From Flectobacillus sp049240685 (GTDB lineage: Bacteria > Bacteroidota > Bacteroidia > Cytophagales > Spirosomataceae): a stretch of 33,192 bases of DNA. Where the stretch lies: NCBI RefSeq assembly GCF_049240685.1, contig NZ_JBMLSD010000147.1, positions 1-33,192 of the forward strand, in the 5' to 3' direction. Position 1 is the stretch's first letter. The number at the start of each line of letters is the position of its first letter. The notes under the pieces are model-generated. The model saw nothing but the letters and a program-made list of their open reading frames with translations. It had not been told where the DNA came from and made no database searches. This document shows positions 1 through 8,162 of this stretch, piece by piece. The position numbers and the translations under genes were made by a program.

Positions 1-429
1 AAAGACCCTTCAAAAGTTGACCGCTCTGCGGCTTATGCTACTCGTCATATCGCTAAAAACTTGGTGGCTGCTGGTCTTTGTGATGAGGTATTGGTTCAAG
101 TTTCTTATGCAATTGGTGTTGCCAAACCTTGTGGTTTGTATGTAAATACTTACGGAACAGCTAAAGTGGATTTGACTGATGGCGAAATCGCTCGTAAAGT
201 AGAAGAAATTTTTGATATGCGCCCTTACTTCATCGAACAACGTTTGAAGTTAAGAAACCCTATTTATTCTGAAACTGCTGCTTATGGACACATGGGACGT
301 AAAAACGAAGTTGTTACCAAAACCTTCAAGTCTCCAGATGGTAAAGTGGTAGAGAAAGAAGTAGAGTTATTTACATGGGAAAAACTAGATTATGTAGATG
401 CAGTAAAAGTTAAATTTGGTTTAGTTTAA
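1..429 (+). CDS. metK: S-adenosylmethionine synthase, C-terminal part (5' truncated)
   Basis: The gene runs in from the left edge, open from base 1 and ending in TAA at 427-429, so 142 C-terminal residues remain of a protein usually around 400-430 aa. MetK makes S-adenosylmethionine from ATP and methionine in the cytosol. The visible part begins with the conserved KDPSKVDRSAAY segment and continues through AGLCDEVLVQVSYAIGVAKP, both hallmarks of the MetK C-terminal domain. The following DMRPYFIEQRLKLRNPIYSETAAYGHMGR stretch, split here only for description, is the usual C-terminal region ending near the PxYxxTAxYGHFGR-type motif. The tail after GHMGR is longer than in E. coli, as is common in Bacteroidota. 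A strong hairpin terminator lies about 90 bases downstream. The truncation comes from the window edge and is not a mutation. Confidence 0.96.
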   Translation, partial: KDPSKVDRSAAYATRHIAKNLVAAGLCDEVLVQVSYAIGVAKPCGLYVNTYGTAKVDLTDGEIARKVEEIFDMRPYFIEQRLKLRNPIYSETAAYGHMGRKNEVVTKTFKSPDGKVVEKEVELFTWEKLDYVDAVKVKFGLV

Positions 430-519
430 AGCAATAGTGCATCGTCTCAGATTGAGAAATTTGAACGAATATGCATAAATAAGTATTTCGACGCAGAGAC
501 GTAGTGCTTTGCAGATATC

Positions 520-561
520 AAAAAAGGCGGTTGAAATTAGATTTTCGACCGCCTTTTTTTT
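520..561 (+). terminator. Rho-independent terminator of metK (bidirectional)
   Basis: The arms AAAAAAGGCGGTTGAAA and TTTTCGACCGCCTTTTTT pair around a short loop (one G-U/T mismatch tolerated) and are followed by a run of eight T on the plus strand. The A-run on the left side would also give a T-tract on the minus strand. Confidence 0.85.
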
Positions 562-600
562 AATGATTTGAAAATCAATCCAATGTCTAAATTTGGGATT

Positions 601-625
601 TACTATACTATACTATACTATACTA
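601..625. repeat. TACTA x5 microsatellite
   Basis: Five perfect tandem copies of the pentamer TACTA lie between the metK and hpf terminators. It sits outside any gene and downstream of both neighbours, so a phase-variation role is not obvious. Confidence 0.85.
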
Positions 626-760
626 GTTCAAGACTAAGTCTTGCACTCATTGATTTAATAGTTTAAAACTGTTTTTTAAAAATCAGTGAAAAAATCAATA
701 CACTGGAATCACACTTACTCGTTTTGTTCAGCAATCAGATAAATCATACCTGAGTAATCA

Positions 761-793
761 AAAAAATAGCCCAAGCTCTCGCTCGGGCTTTTA
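761..793 (-). terminator. Terminator hairpin downstream of hpf
   Basis: The arms AGCCCAAGC and GCTCGGGCT pair around a TCTC loop. Read on the minus strand, the stem is followed by a TATTTTTT tract, placing it just after the hpf stop codon. Confidence 0.8.
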
Positions 794-800
794 AGATATT

Positions 801-1157
801 TTAGCTTTCAGAAGCCATAGACATGTTAATCAAAACTTGTCGACTACCTAATGACTTTTCTTGTGTTTTTTCTTTGAACCTTTTTAATTGAACTTTCAAA
901 GCTTCTATGGCAATGTCCATTGCTTCTTCGAAAGTAGTAGCCATCTCCCTCACAAATAGTGTAGCACCCGGCAAATTGATTTTCACTTCTAACGTTTTAC
1001 TTCTGACTTTTGTATTTTCCCCTTTGTCGAGTCGGAGGAAAACTTCCCCACCTGTGATTCTGTCGTAAAACGTATCCAACTTGTTCAACTTAGATTGGAT
1101 AAACTCCAACAACTTCTTGTCTGCGTCGAAGTGAATTGAATGCACCTGTAATTTCAT
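801..1157 (-). CDS. hpf: Ribosome hibernation-promoting factor, HPF/YfiA (RaiA) family
   Basis: This 118-aa protein starts MKLQVHSIHFDADKKLLEFI and contains the single S30AE/HPF fold: the N-terminal beta strand, the LLEFIQSKLNKLDTFYDRI helix, the LEVKINLPGATLFVRE strands and the EEAMDIAIEALKVQLKRFKEK helix. Members bind the 30S decoding centre and silence ribosomes when growth slows. The length matches the short HPF class and lacks the C-terminal dimerization domain of long HPF. A GTG two codons upstream could extend it (MRMKLQ), but ATG at 1157 fits the family N-terminus better. It has its own terminator on the left and a long leader region with two hairpins on the right. Confidence 0.93.
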   Translation of the reverse strand: MKLQVHSIHFDADKKLLEFIQSKLNKLDTFYDRITGGEVFLRLDKGENTKVRSKTLEVKINLPGATLFVREMATTFEEAMDIAIEALKVQLKRFKEKTQEKSLGSRQVLINMSMASES

Positions 1158-1293
1158 ACGCACTCTAGTTTAAGGTTAAAAGATAATTTATCTCTCAACG
1201 AGGCACTGCTTAATTTTAGTATATAAAATATAAGGCCGAACAGTTTTTGTATAGCTGGTATGATTTGCCAATGACGTTGAGAAGGGTATGCCC

Positions 1294-1361
1294 AAGTTTG
1301 GAGTTGGGAACTAGCAATAGGATACTTTTATCAAATAGCAAACTCCTCTGACTCCAAACTT
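1294..1361. repeat. 11-bp perfect inverted repeat enclosing a 46-base loop
   Basis: AAGTTTGGAGT at 1294-1304 is exactly complementary to ACTCCAAACTT at 1351-1361. There is no T-tract directly after it on the plus strand, though TATTTTTAG follows. It may be a leader structure, a small RNA element or a weak terminator after fan1. Confidence 0.5.
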
Positions 1362-1375
1362 ATTTTTAGTAAAGA

Positions 1376-1393
1376 CCCTACACTTTTGTAGGG
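1376..1393. repeat. CCCTACA/TGTAGGG hairpin
   Basis: A perfect 7-bp stem with a 4-base CTTT loop lies in the gap between fan1 and hpf. No T-tract follows it on either strand, so I do not call it a terminator. Confidence 0.5.
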
Positions 1394-1616
1394 GTAACTT
1401 ACCTTATTGGGCGATTTCCTTAGATTGAATTTAGGATTTTAATTTGAGAATTCCAAGCTCATTTTATAGATTCTTCGAATAATCAAAACCATAAATCATC
1501 TATATACGGGAATAGGGTGAAATTCTTGGAATTGTGCAAAAAATAAGAAATTGTTAAATGTTTAATATATTTATTTAAAGAAAAAATAAAATTATTCCTT
1601 GTTTGTTAGTCATGGG

Positions 1617-3341
1617 TTATGTTGTTGTTATCTCAATATCAGGCTTTTTCCATTCAATTCTGAGCACTTTTGCACGTAGATTGATACTTTCAAAAAATCG
1701 AAGCCAGTACAGTTGTTGATTAGAGAGACTATCCGTAGGTGACTTTACTTCGATAAATTGATAATCCCCATCGTCCCAAGTAAAAAGGTCAGGAAACCCA
1801 CGGATATTCTCTCGAAGATTACGAGCCATCTCCAACATAACCGCCTTGACTTGCTCGCTTGATAGCCTTTCGAGTAGCGTGATGATTAAGGGGAAGAGTC
1901 CGCCATACCAATCAACCAAAGGATTGGTTATACCGTATTTTTCAAAAAATATTCGGTTCAAGAATACATTCCAATCATCTGGATTTTCGAGGATTTCGAG
2001 TCGCTCTTCCATTTTTTGTTTTCTTTTTTCAAAAAACGTAGGCTTAAATAAATCAGAAGGAGAACGCTGCAATGGATGATGAATGGCCATACTTTCGGTA
2101 TCAAAAATGATATCCCAAAACAATAGACCGAAGAGGCTTCTCCAAAGATGGTTTTCAGTAAATGCAGCCTTTTTGTTGAGTTTTTCATAATGCTCAATTA
2201 CCCCAAACTCTACCTGCCTTTGCCAAGACTTCTCCAAGGCTAAAACATCGGCGTTGTGAAGCTTGTCCGTAACCGCCTTTTTGACTCGTTTTTTAGCATT
2301 CTGAGCTTCAAGTTTGTTGAAAAAGTCAAGTGCAAAAAACTGCTCATCAGCATTTTGAGGCTCTGTCAAGATTTGTTCGCACAGCGCTTGTGCTTCCTCC
2401 AGGTTTTTGAGCTTATGCAAGATACGTACCTGTCTTTCACGAGAAGGGGGTTCTTGCGTTAAACGAAAGACTGGAAGTGCTAGGTCTGGCTTTTTCGTTT
2501 TTTCAAAAAAGCTTCCTACTTTCAACGCAAATCGAGCATAACTTGGCTGGGCTATTTCCGAAAGACTATTTTTATGCTGCTCTGTCCAAGTCATAAACCA
2601 ATGAAAGATATCCTCGGGGTTGATGTCTTGTGCTTGCATTTCATAAAAATCCTCACGAGCCAGACTCACCTTTAGTTTATCTTCGGCTTCTTGTCGGCTT
2701 TGAAAATGCGGAACCAATTGGTCCATATCATAATGCTCGTATGTCTGAAACCCTAAATCACGCACCACAAACTCGGTCATATCTCCATAGCGACTTCCAA
2801 AAAATAGGAATTTCAACATTTGGACTTCTTCCTCAAAATTGACTTTAATGATGGCTGGTTTTTCTATCATTTCGGGGTTTAGCCATGCCACCATTTCATC
2901 AAATGTTGCCGATTCGAGTAGCCAGTCTACTAACTCCTCTTTCTTTTGGGCGTTTTTTCCTTTGGTATCCAAATTAAGCATCTTGGCTAATTGGATTATT
3001 TCTGTCTTGTTAAGAATATCAAGTACATTCCCAGCTAAAGTAATGTGCTCATGATTGAGGGGCGACAAAAAATGCTTCTTAATTAGTAACTCAAGCATTT
3101 TGTCGATATCTTCTATTTCTTGGTACTTTAGTTTATCTGTCTTAAAAAATGAACCTCTACGATTGGCAAAGCGAATATAAAGACATTGTTCGTTCTCGCT
3201 TAAGGCTTCAAATGCCTGAATAAAAGCGTTTTCAGTCTCGTTAAGAATAGTTGAATACTTTTTTTTGACAAAATCCAACAGATATTGAAAGTACGTTAGA
3301 TAATATTTTGGAGGTAGTTCTTTTTTTTCTATTGGTATCAT
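1617..3341 (-). CDS. FAN1-type VRR-NUC structure-specific nuclease
   Basis: The 574-aa protein matches the architecture of Fanconi-associated nuclease 1. A SAP-like DNA-binding segment lies at about residues 113-142 (LAKMLNLDTKGKNAQKKEEL), a helical TPR-like part in the middle (around PVFRLTQEPPSRERQVRILH), and a C-terminal VRR-NUC nuclease of the PD-(D/E)xK superfamily. The catalytic signature is visible as GFPDLF (Asp518), then IEVK (Glu531, Lys533), followed by LSNQQLYWL. Family members cut branched DNA and act in crosslink repair; bacterial homologues are known. The frame stays open to 3440, but I start at ATG 3341 (MIPIEKKELPPKYYL) because family similarity begins there and a TATATTTG promoter box at 3360-3367 lies inside the longer reading frame. 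It appears monocistronic and is divergent from pgk. Confidence 0.88.
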   Translation of the reverse strand: MIPIEKKELPPKYYLTYFQYLLDFVKKKYSTILNETENAFIQAFEALSENEQCLYIRFANRRGSFFKTDKLKYQEIEDIDKMLELLIKKHFLSPLNHEHITLAGNVLDILNKTEIIQLAKMLNLDTKGKNAQKKEELVDWLLESATFDEMVAWLNPEMIEKPAIIKVNFEEEVQMLKFLFFGSRYGDMTEFVVRDLGFQTYEHYDMDQLVPHFQSRQEAEDKLKVSLAREDFYEMQAQDINPEDIFHWFMTWTEQHKNSLSEIAQPSYARFALKVGSFFEKTKKPDLALPVFRLTQEPPSRERQVRILHKLKNLEEAQALCEQILTEPQNADEQFFALDFFNKLEAQNAKKRVKKAVTDKLHNADVLALEKSWQRQVEFGVIEHYEKLNKKAAFTENHLWRSLFGLLFWDIIFDTESMAIHHPLQRSPSDLFKPTFFEKRKQKMEERLEILENPDDWNVFLNRIFFEKYGITNPLVDWYGGLFPLIITLLERLSSEQVKAVMLEMARNLRENIRGFPDLFTWDDGDYQFIEVKSPTDSLSNQQLYWLRFFESINLRAKVLRIEWKKPDIEITTT

Positions 3342-3359
3342 AAACAAAGAGTTGAGTAG

Positions 3360-3367
3360 CAAATATA
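3360..3367 (-). promoter_or_regulatory. Candidate -7 box (TATATTTG) of the FAN1 gene
   Basis: On the minus strand the sequence reads TATATTTG, a full match to the Bacteroidota -7 consensus TAnnTTTG, 19 bases upstream of ATG 3341. I see no clear TTG at the -33 spacing. Its position supports the shorter start of the nuclease. Confidence 0.45.
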
Positions 3368-3570
3368 GGCTTGCAATTTCACAACCTAATATCGTACAGA
3401 AAAATTCGCCGAAGCAAGCTATCATTTGGGTTTTGTACAAAATAGTACAAATCGCTATACTGACTTTTGTATTATTTTATTATTCTTTTAAAAAATATAA
3501 TTAATCATACAATCTATAATTAAAAATACTCAAATGATTGTGTTTTTTCGTGAATTATTCTTGAAAAATG

Positions 3571-3578
3571 TATATTTG
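3571..3578 (+). promoter_or_regulatory. Candidate -7 box (TATATTTG) of pgk
   Basis: TATATTTG matches the Bacteroidota TAnnTTTG consensus and would give a leader of about 160 bases before pgk. The -33 TTG is not clear at normal spacing. Confidence 0.4.
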
Positions 3579-3744
3579 CCACGAAGATTTTTATAAGGAA
3601 ATGCAAAGAACATGAGGCTTATGATAATTTTACAAAAACTTGATTTTGCGTAATATTATTTTGAAATAGCTAAGTGTTTCGTAATTTTTCTTTGTTGATT
3701 CATAAATCTCCCAATTATAAACAACTATTAACAGAAGAAACAAA

Positions 3745-4932
3745 ATGAAGACTGTCAATTCCTACAATTTTGCAGGCAAGCGTGCATTAATTCGTGTTGA
3801 CTTTAACGTTCCATTGAATGAGCGTTTCGAAATCACTGATGATACTCGTATTAAAGCGACAATTCCTACAATCACCAAAATCTTAGAAGATGGTGGTTCG
3901 GTTATCTTGATGTCACACTTGGGAAGACCAAAAGACGGTCCAACTGAAAAATATTCATTGAAGCACTTAGTAAATCCACTCTCAGTAGTATTTGGTCGCA
4001 AAGTGAAATTTGCTGATGACTGTATTGGTCAGTCGGCTATCGACCAAGCTGCGGCTTTGCAACCTGGTGAGATTCTATTGTTGGAAAACCTTCGTTTTTA
4101 CAAAGAAGAAGAAAAAGGTAATGTTGAGTTTGCTGAAAAGTTATCAAAATTAGGTGATGTATGGGTAAATGATGCATTTGGTACAGCTCACCGTGCTCAT
4201 GCTTCTACGGCGGTAGTGGGTCAATTCTTCGAGGACCGTGTATGCGGTTATGTAATGTTGGCAGAAATTGAAAATGCTAACAAGATTTTAGAAAGTGCTG
4301 AGCGTCCTTTCACTGCCATTATGGGTGGGTCTAAAATCTCTGATAAAATCTTGATTATCGAACGCCTTTTGGATAAAGTAGATAACCTAATCATTGGTGG
4401 CGGTATGACGTACACTTTCTCTTTGGCAGAAGGTGGTAAAATTGGTAAGTCGATTAGCGAACCAGACAAAGTTGAATTGGCAAAATCATTGTTGGAGAAA
4501 GCTGAAGCAAAAGGTGTAAAAATCTATATGCCATTAGATAATACTTGTGCCGATAACTTTAGCAACGATGCTAACCGTCAAATCGTTAGCCGTGGCGAAA
4601 TTCCAGATGGATGGGAAGGTCTTGACATTGGTCCTGAAACCGTGAAATTGTTTAGTGAAGTAATTGCTAATTCAAAAACTGTACTTTGGAACGGCCCGAT
4701 GGGTGTATTCGAATTCCCTAATTTTGCTATTGGTACCAATGCCGTTGCTGATGCTGTAGTAAAAGCTACTGAAGAAAACGGTGCATTCTCTTTGATTGGT
4801 GGTGGCGATTCGGCCTCGGCTGTCAACAATGCTGGATATGGCGACCGCGTATCGTATGTATCTACAGGTGGTGGTGCTTTATTGGAATATATGGAAGGAA
4901 AAGTATTGCCAGGCGTAGCTGCTTTAGCATAA
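3745..4932 (+). CDS. pgk: Phosphoglycerate kinase
   Basis: This is a full-length 395-aa protein of normal family size. Pgk transfers a phosphate from 1,3-bisphosphoglycerate to ADP in glycolysis and works in reverse in gluconeogenesis. The signature RVDFNVPLN lies near residue 17, followed by SHLGRPK, LLLENLRFYKEE and VNDAFGTAHRAHAS of the N-domain substrate site. The C-domain shows GGSKISDKI, IGGGMTYTF, the WNGPMGVFE nucleotide-site segment and the C-terminal GGGDSASAV loop. All key motifs are intact. The ATG at 3745 begins directly with the typical MKTVNSYNFAGKRALIRVDF start. The gene stands alone, with a promoter box upstream and a hairpin terminator downstream. Confidence 0.98.
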   Translation: MKTVNSYNFAGKRALIRVDFNVPLNERFEITDDTRIKATIPTITKILEDGGSVILMSHLGRPKDGPTEKYSLKHLVNPLSVVFGRKVKFADDCIGQSAIDQAAALQPGEILLLENLRFYKEEEKGNVEFAEKLSKLGDVWVNDAFGTAHRAHASTAVVGQFFEDRVCGYVMLAEIENANKILESAERPFTAIMGGSKISDKILIIERLLDKVDNLIIGGGMTYTFSLAEGGKIGKSISEPDKVELAKSLLEKAEAKGVKIYMPLDNTCADNFSNDANRQIVSRGEIPDGWEGLDIGPETVKLFSEVIANSKTVLWNGPMGVFEFPNFAIGTNAVADAVVKATEENGAFSLIGGGDSASAVNNAGYGDRVSYVSTGGGALLEYMEGKVLPGVAALA

Positions 4933-4965
4933 GATACTTAGCATTTTCTAATATAAAATTAAGAG

Positions 4966-4995
4966 AAGTGAGGTAATTTTTGCCTCACTTTTTTT
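4966..4995 (+). terminator. Rho-independent terminator of pgk
   Basis: AAGTGAGG pairs with CCTCACTT around a short T-rich loop and is followed by seven T. It starts 34 bases after the pgk stop codon. Confidence 0.88.
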
Positions 4996-5307
4996 GTTTC
5001 TATAAGATAAGCTATGTGTACTTTGATAGTTAAATTAATACTTTCGTGTATTAGTTGATTTTATTAATCGATTTTAGCCTATTTTTTATAGTATTGAATT
5101 AGGACTTTTCCAATGGATACTAAAAACATGTATTTGGGATATTAGATGTAGGGATTGTCGTACTTGTTAACAATGTACTTTTCAAGTAGTAAAGGTATAT
5201 TTTCGAAATCAGATATCTTAACTCCGAAATTGTTTGAAAATCTTAGTGTTTTCCTAGTTTTAGATAGTCAATTATAAATCATTCAATATTTCTGGATATT
5301 TTGTAGA
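4996..5307. other. Intergenic region upstream of murF-alr
   Basis: 312 AT-rich bases without a supported gene. The near-consensus TATTTTG at about 5297 lies just before the murF-alr ATG and could be a -7 element one base short of TAnnTTTG, implying a very short leader. This is tentative. Confidence 0.4.
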
Positions 5308-7827
5308 ATGAAGTTTCAAGCAGCCCCCATTATTACCAACGCTCAATATTTGTTGAATGATAGTCGCCAATTATCATCTCCGAGCACTTCTATCTTTTTT
5401 GCCATTAAGGGGCTTCACCACGATGGTCATCAGTTTTTGAATGATCTATACCACAAAGGAGTTCGCGAGTTTGTTATCGAAAAGTCAGCATGCACGCCTG
5501 GTGTTCTGCGTGAACTTTCGCACATGCCCGAAGCCAAAGTATGGCAAGTAGAAAGCAGCATAGTAGCGATGCAGCAAGTAGCAGAGCAACACCGACTACA
5601 GTTTAGTATTCCAGTTATTGGTGTAACCGGGAGTAATGGTAAAACAGTGGTGAAAGAGTGGCTTACTCAGCTGCTGTCTAATCGATATCAGATTGTTAAG
5701 AGCCCCAAGAGTTATAACTCTCAGATTGGAGTTCCATTATCGGTTTGGCAAATGAATAAGGCTCATAATTTGGCCATATTTGAAGCTGGGATTTCTCGCC
5801 CACACGAGATGGAGGCATTGCAGCGTGTTATTCAACCAACGATGGGCATTTTTACCAATATTGGCACAGCCCATAATGAGTTTTTTAGTGAGACTTCTGA
5901 GAAAATCCGTGAAAAAATTAAGCTGTTTTCTCAATCGGAAACCTTGATTTATTGTTCAGATTATGTAGAAATTGACGAAATCGTAAAGAAAGAGTTCATT
6001 TTTGAAAATCCTTCATGTAAAATACTTTCATGGTCGAGGGTATTGCCTTTTGGCATTCGAGTAGATTGGACGGTTGGTATACAAAATACTAAAGTGACCC
6101 TTCAACTTGATGATCCAGACACCGAGAAAGAAGATTTGCCATTCAATGGTGGGCAGCCAATGCAACTGGATGTACCCTTTACGGATGAGGCATCTATCGA
6201 AAACGCTATTCATTGTATTGTTGCCATGATTCACTTGGGGTATAATGAATTAGAAATACAGGCGCGCCTACAAATTTTGAGACCAATTTCCATGCGCCTT
6301 GAGATGAAGCAAGGGGTTCGTGGTAACTACTTAATTGATGATACTTATAATAATGACTTGGCAGGCTTAACAATCGCCCTAAACTTTTTGAATCAACAAA
6401 AGCAAAGGCCCTTGAAGGTGCTAATTTTGAGCGATTTGTTAGAAACAGGCATAATCGAAAGTGAGTTGTATCTGCATATTGCTCATTTGATTAAGGCCAA
6501 ACATTTGGATATGGTCATTGGTATCGGTGAAATTATAACCAGAAATTGTGGCTTGTTTTCTATTCCAACCAAAAATGGTGTTCATGAAGGAGAATTACAC
6601 TTTTTTAGAACTACGCAGGATTTCATTGATAGTAGATTAATAAAAGAGATTAAGGATAGTGTGATTTTGGTAAAAGGAGCACGCAAATTTGGGTTTGAAC
6701 AAATTGTAAGTAAGCTTGTCAAGAAAACCCATGGTACTATTCTCGAAATAAATTTGGATGCCATTACACATAATCTCAATTATTTTAGAGATAAAATCGG
6801 ACAGCATACCAAAATTATGGTAATGGTGAAAGCTTTTGCTTATGGTGCAGGCAGTACCGAAGTAGCAAATTTATTGCAATTTCATGGGGTCGACTATTTA
6901 ACAGTAGCCTACGCTGACGAAGGTGTTGTTTTACGCCAAAATGGTGTTTATTTGCCTATTATGGTGATGAATCCCTCTCCCAACGATTTTGAACAGATTG
7001 TCCAATATAATCTTGAGCCCGAAATTTATAGCAAACGCATTTTAAGGGAGTTTTCGGAGTATGTAGATGAACACCATCTAACAGCCAAAATCCATATTAA
7101 GCTCGATACGGGTATGCATCGATTAGGTTTTGAAAAACACGAACTGCCCGTATTACTAGAAGAACTTACAGGAAATCCTAATTTATGGGTATCGACTATC
7201 TTTAGCCATTTGGTAGGGGCTGACGGTGCCGAATACGATGCCTTTACACACAAGCAGGTAGAGTTGTTTACTGAGATGGCTAATCAAATATCCGAGGCAA
7301 TTGGCTATTTCCCGTCTCGTCATTTAGCAAATTCTGCTGGTATTGCTCGTTTTCCAGAGGCTCGTTTAGATATGGTTCGTTTGGGGATTGGTCTCTACGG
7401 AGTTGCTGCTACGCCCACCGATCAGGCACAATTACAAACTGTGGGGACTCTAAAAACCGTTATCTCACAAATTAAAGTGGTCGATCCTAGCGAAACGGTT
7501 GGGTACAGTAGGAGAGGAGTATTGCACCGTAAAACCAAAACGGCTACTATTGCGATTGGCTATGCTGATGGGTTTGATAGAGGGTTTAGCCGTGGGGTAG
7601 GCGAAGTACTCGTGCATGGCATCCGATGTAAGGTGATTGGCAATATTTGTATGGATATGTCGATGATTGATGTAACCGATGTGCCCAATGTGCAGGAAGG
7701 TGATGAGGTGATTATTTTTGGAAAAGATTTAACCATCATAGAATTGGCTCAAAAAATCGATACTATTCCTTATGAAATTTTGACTAATGTAAGCGAAAGG
7801 GTAAAAAGAGTTTTTTTTCAAGTGTAA
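5308..7827 (+). CDS. murF-alr: Bifunctional UDP-MurNAc-tripeptide:D-Ala-D-Ala ligase / alanine racemase
   Basis: This 839-aa fusion joins two steps of peptidoglycan precursor synthesis. Residues 1 to about 465 are a Mur ligase: an N-terminal MurF-type domain with STSIFFAIKG, the ATP-binding P-loop GVTGSNGKT at 105-113, and a C-terminal domain with MRLEMKQG and DDTYNND (the lysine-carbamate/central-domain region is only partly recognisable by eye). Residues from about 478 are a fold-type III PLP alanine racemase: Lys508 in MVMVKAFAYGAG is the Schiff-base lysine, HIKLDTGMHRLGF and HLANSAGI follow in the barrel, and Tyr733 in VGYSRRG is the second catalytic base. The racemase makes D-Ala, which after ligation to D-Ala-D-Ala is the substrate class of the MurF half. 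Such fusions are typical of Bacteroidota. A terminator follows closely. Confidence 0.95.
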   Translation: MKFQAAPIITNAQYLLNDSRQLSSPSTSIFFAIKGLHHDGHQFLNDLYHKGVREFVIEKSACTPGVLRELSHMPEAKVWQVESSIVAMQQVAEQHRLQFSIPVIGVTGSNGKTVVKEWLTQLLSNRYQIVKSPKSYNSQIGVPLSVWQMNKAHNLAIFEAGISRPHEMEALQRVIQPTMGIFTNIGTAHNEFFSETSEKIREKIKLFSQSETLIYCSDYVEIDEIVKKEFIFENPSCKILSWSRVLPFGIRVDWTVGIQNTKVTLQLDDPDTEKEDLPFNGGQPMQLDVPFTDEASIENAIHCIVAMIHLGYNELEIQARLQILRPISMRLEMKQGVRGNYLIDDTYNNDLAGLTIALNFLNQQKQRPLKVLILSDLLETGIIESELYLHIAHLIKAKHLDMVIGIGEIITRNCGLFSIPTKNGVHEGELHFFRTTQDFIDSRLIKEIKDSVILVKGARKFGFEQIVSKLVKKTHGTILEINLDAITHNLNYFRDKIGQHTKIMVMVKAFAYGAGSTEVANLLQFHGVDYLTVAYADEGVVLRQNGVYLPIMVMNPSPNDFEQIVQYNLEPEIYSKRILREFSEYVDEHHLTAKIHIKLDTGMHRLGFEKHELPVLLEELTGNPNLWVSTIFSHLVGADGAEYDAFTHKQVELFTEMANQISEAIGYFPSRHLANSAGIARFPEARLDMVRLGIGLYGVAATPTDQAQLQTVGTLKTVISQIKVVDPSETVGYSRRGVLHRKTKTATIAIGYADGFDRGFSRGVGEVLVHGIRCKVIGNICMDMSMIDVTDVPNVQEGDEVIIFGKDLTIIELAQKIDTIPYEILTNVSERVKRVFFQV

Positions 7828-7834
7828 TAAAAAA

Positions 7835-7870
7835 GAAAAACGGTGTCAGTACAACTGTCACCGTTTTTTA
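7835..7870 (+). terminator. Rho-independent terminator of murF-alr
   Basis: AAAACGGTG-T-CAGT pairs with ACTG-T-CACCGTTTT around an ACA loop, with one T-T mismatch, and is followed by a T-run. It begins 8 bases after the stop codon. Confidence 0.87.
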
Positions 7871-7984
7871 ATAACCCTTCAGAACATTATTCTTACTATC
7901 CAATTATTAATACTAATTATTCTCTAAAGATATAAAAATGGTTAATTCTTTACAAAACAAAGGTATAAAAAACTTTTCAAACTA

Positions 7985-8002
7985 TTGCAAATAAATTTGC
8001 AA
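7985..8002. promoter_or_regulatory. Palindrome TTGCAAATAAATTTGCAA, candidate operator
   Basis: Perfect 8-bp inverted repeat with a 2-base centre, upstream of the DeoR-family gene. A further TTGCAATAAT copy follows at 8007-8016. Similar motifs recur at 8121-8130 and after the gene at 8924-8933, which suggests a shared protein-binding site. Confidence 0.5.
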
Positions 8003-8084
8003 AAAATTGCAATAATTTGAAAAGTTTTTTCAATGTTTTGCGAAAAAAAAAGTTTCGTTCTAGGATATTAGTAAGAAATAATTG

Positions 8085-8092
8085 TAAATTTG
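8085..8092 (+). promoter_or_regulatory. Candidate -7 box (TAAATTTG) of the DeoR-family gene
   Basis: Full match to TAnnTTTG, 70 bases upstream of the ATG. A -33 TTG is not evident. The palindrome at 8117-8140 would lie just downstream of the transcription start, a suitable place for autorepression. Confidence 0.45.
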
Positions 8093-8116
8093 ACCACTAA
8101 TTATAATAAAACACAT

Positions 8117-8140
8117 ATACTTGCAATAATAAGCAAGTAT
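8117..8140. promoter_or_regulatory. Inverted repeat ATACTTGC-N8-GCAAGTAT, candidate operator
   Basis: The two 8-base arms are perfectly complementary and separated by AATAATAA. The site ends 22 bases before the DeoR-family start codon and overlaps a TTGCAATAAT motif, so it is the best candidate for the operator bound by that regulator. Confidence 0.55.
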
Positions 8141-8162
8141 GGGCCTTAAAAGGTTTTGACTT

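Larger units (their letters stand above)
430..800. other. Intergenic region between convergent metK and hpf
   Basis: This 371-base gap between two convergent genes holds the metK terminator hairpin (520-561), a five-copy TACTA microsatellite (601-625) and the hpf terminator hairpin (761-793). I see no credible coding sequence in it. Confidence 0.7.
1158..1616. other. Intergenic region between fan1 and hpf with two hairpins
   Basis: This 459-base gap separates two genes on the minus strand. It contains a long-range 11-bp inverted repeat (1294-1304 with 1351-1361) and a compact 7-bp hairpin (1376-1393). I looked for tRNA genes, which often lie beside hpf in this phylum, and saw none. The hpf promoter must lie here but I could not see a convincing TAnnTTTG box on the minus strand. 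Confidence 0.5.
3342..3744. other. Divergent intergenic region between FAN1 gene and pgk
   Basis: About 400 bases of AT-rich DNA with no supported gene. It carries two outward-facing TATATTTG boxes, one for each flanking gene, and otherwise nothing I can name. Confidence 0.5.
7871..8162. promoter_or_regulatory. Control region of the DeoR-family gene
   Basis: This AT-rich gap contains several TTGCAA motifs, a -7 box and a perfect inverted repeat just before the DeoR-family gene; these are listed individually. No coding sequence is apparent. Confidence 0.5.

Noticed and set aside
1158..1616. tRNA genes beside hpf
   Set aside because: tRNA clusters often neighbour hpf in this phylum, but no cloverleaf or T-arm GGTTCGA-like sequence could be found here.
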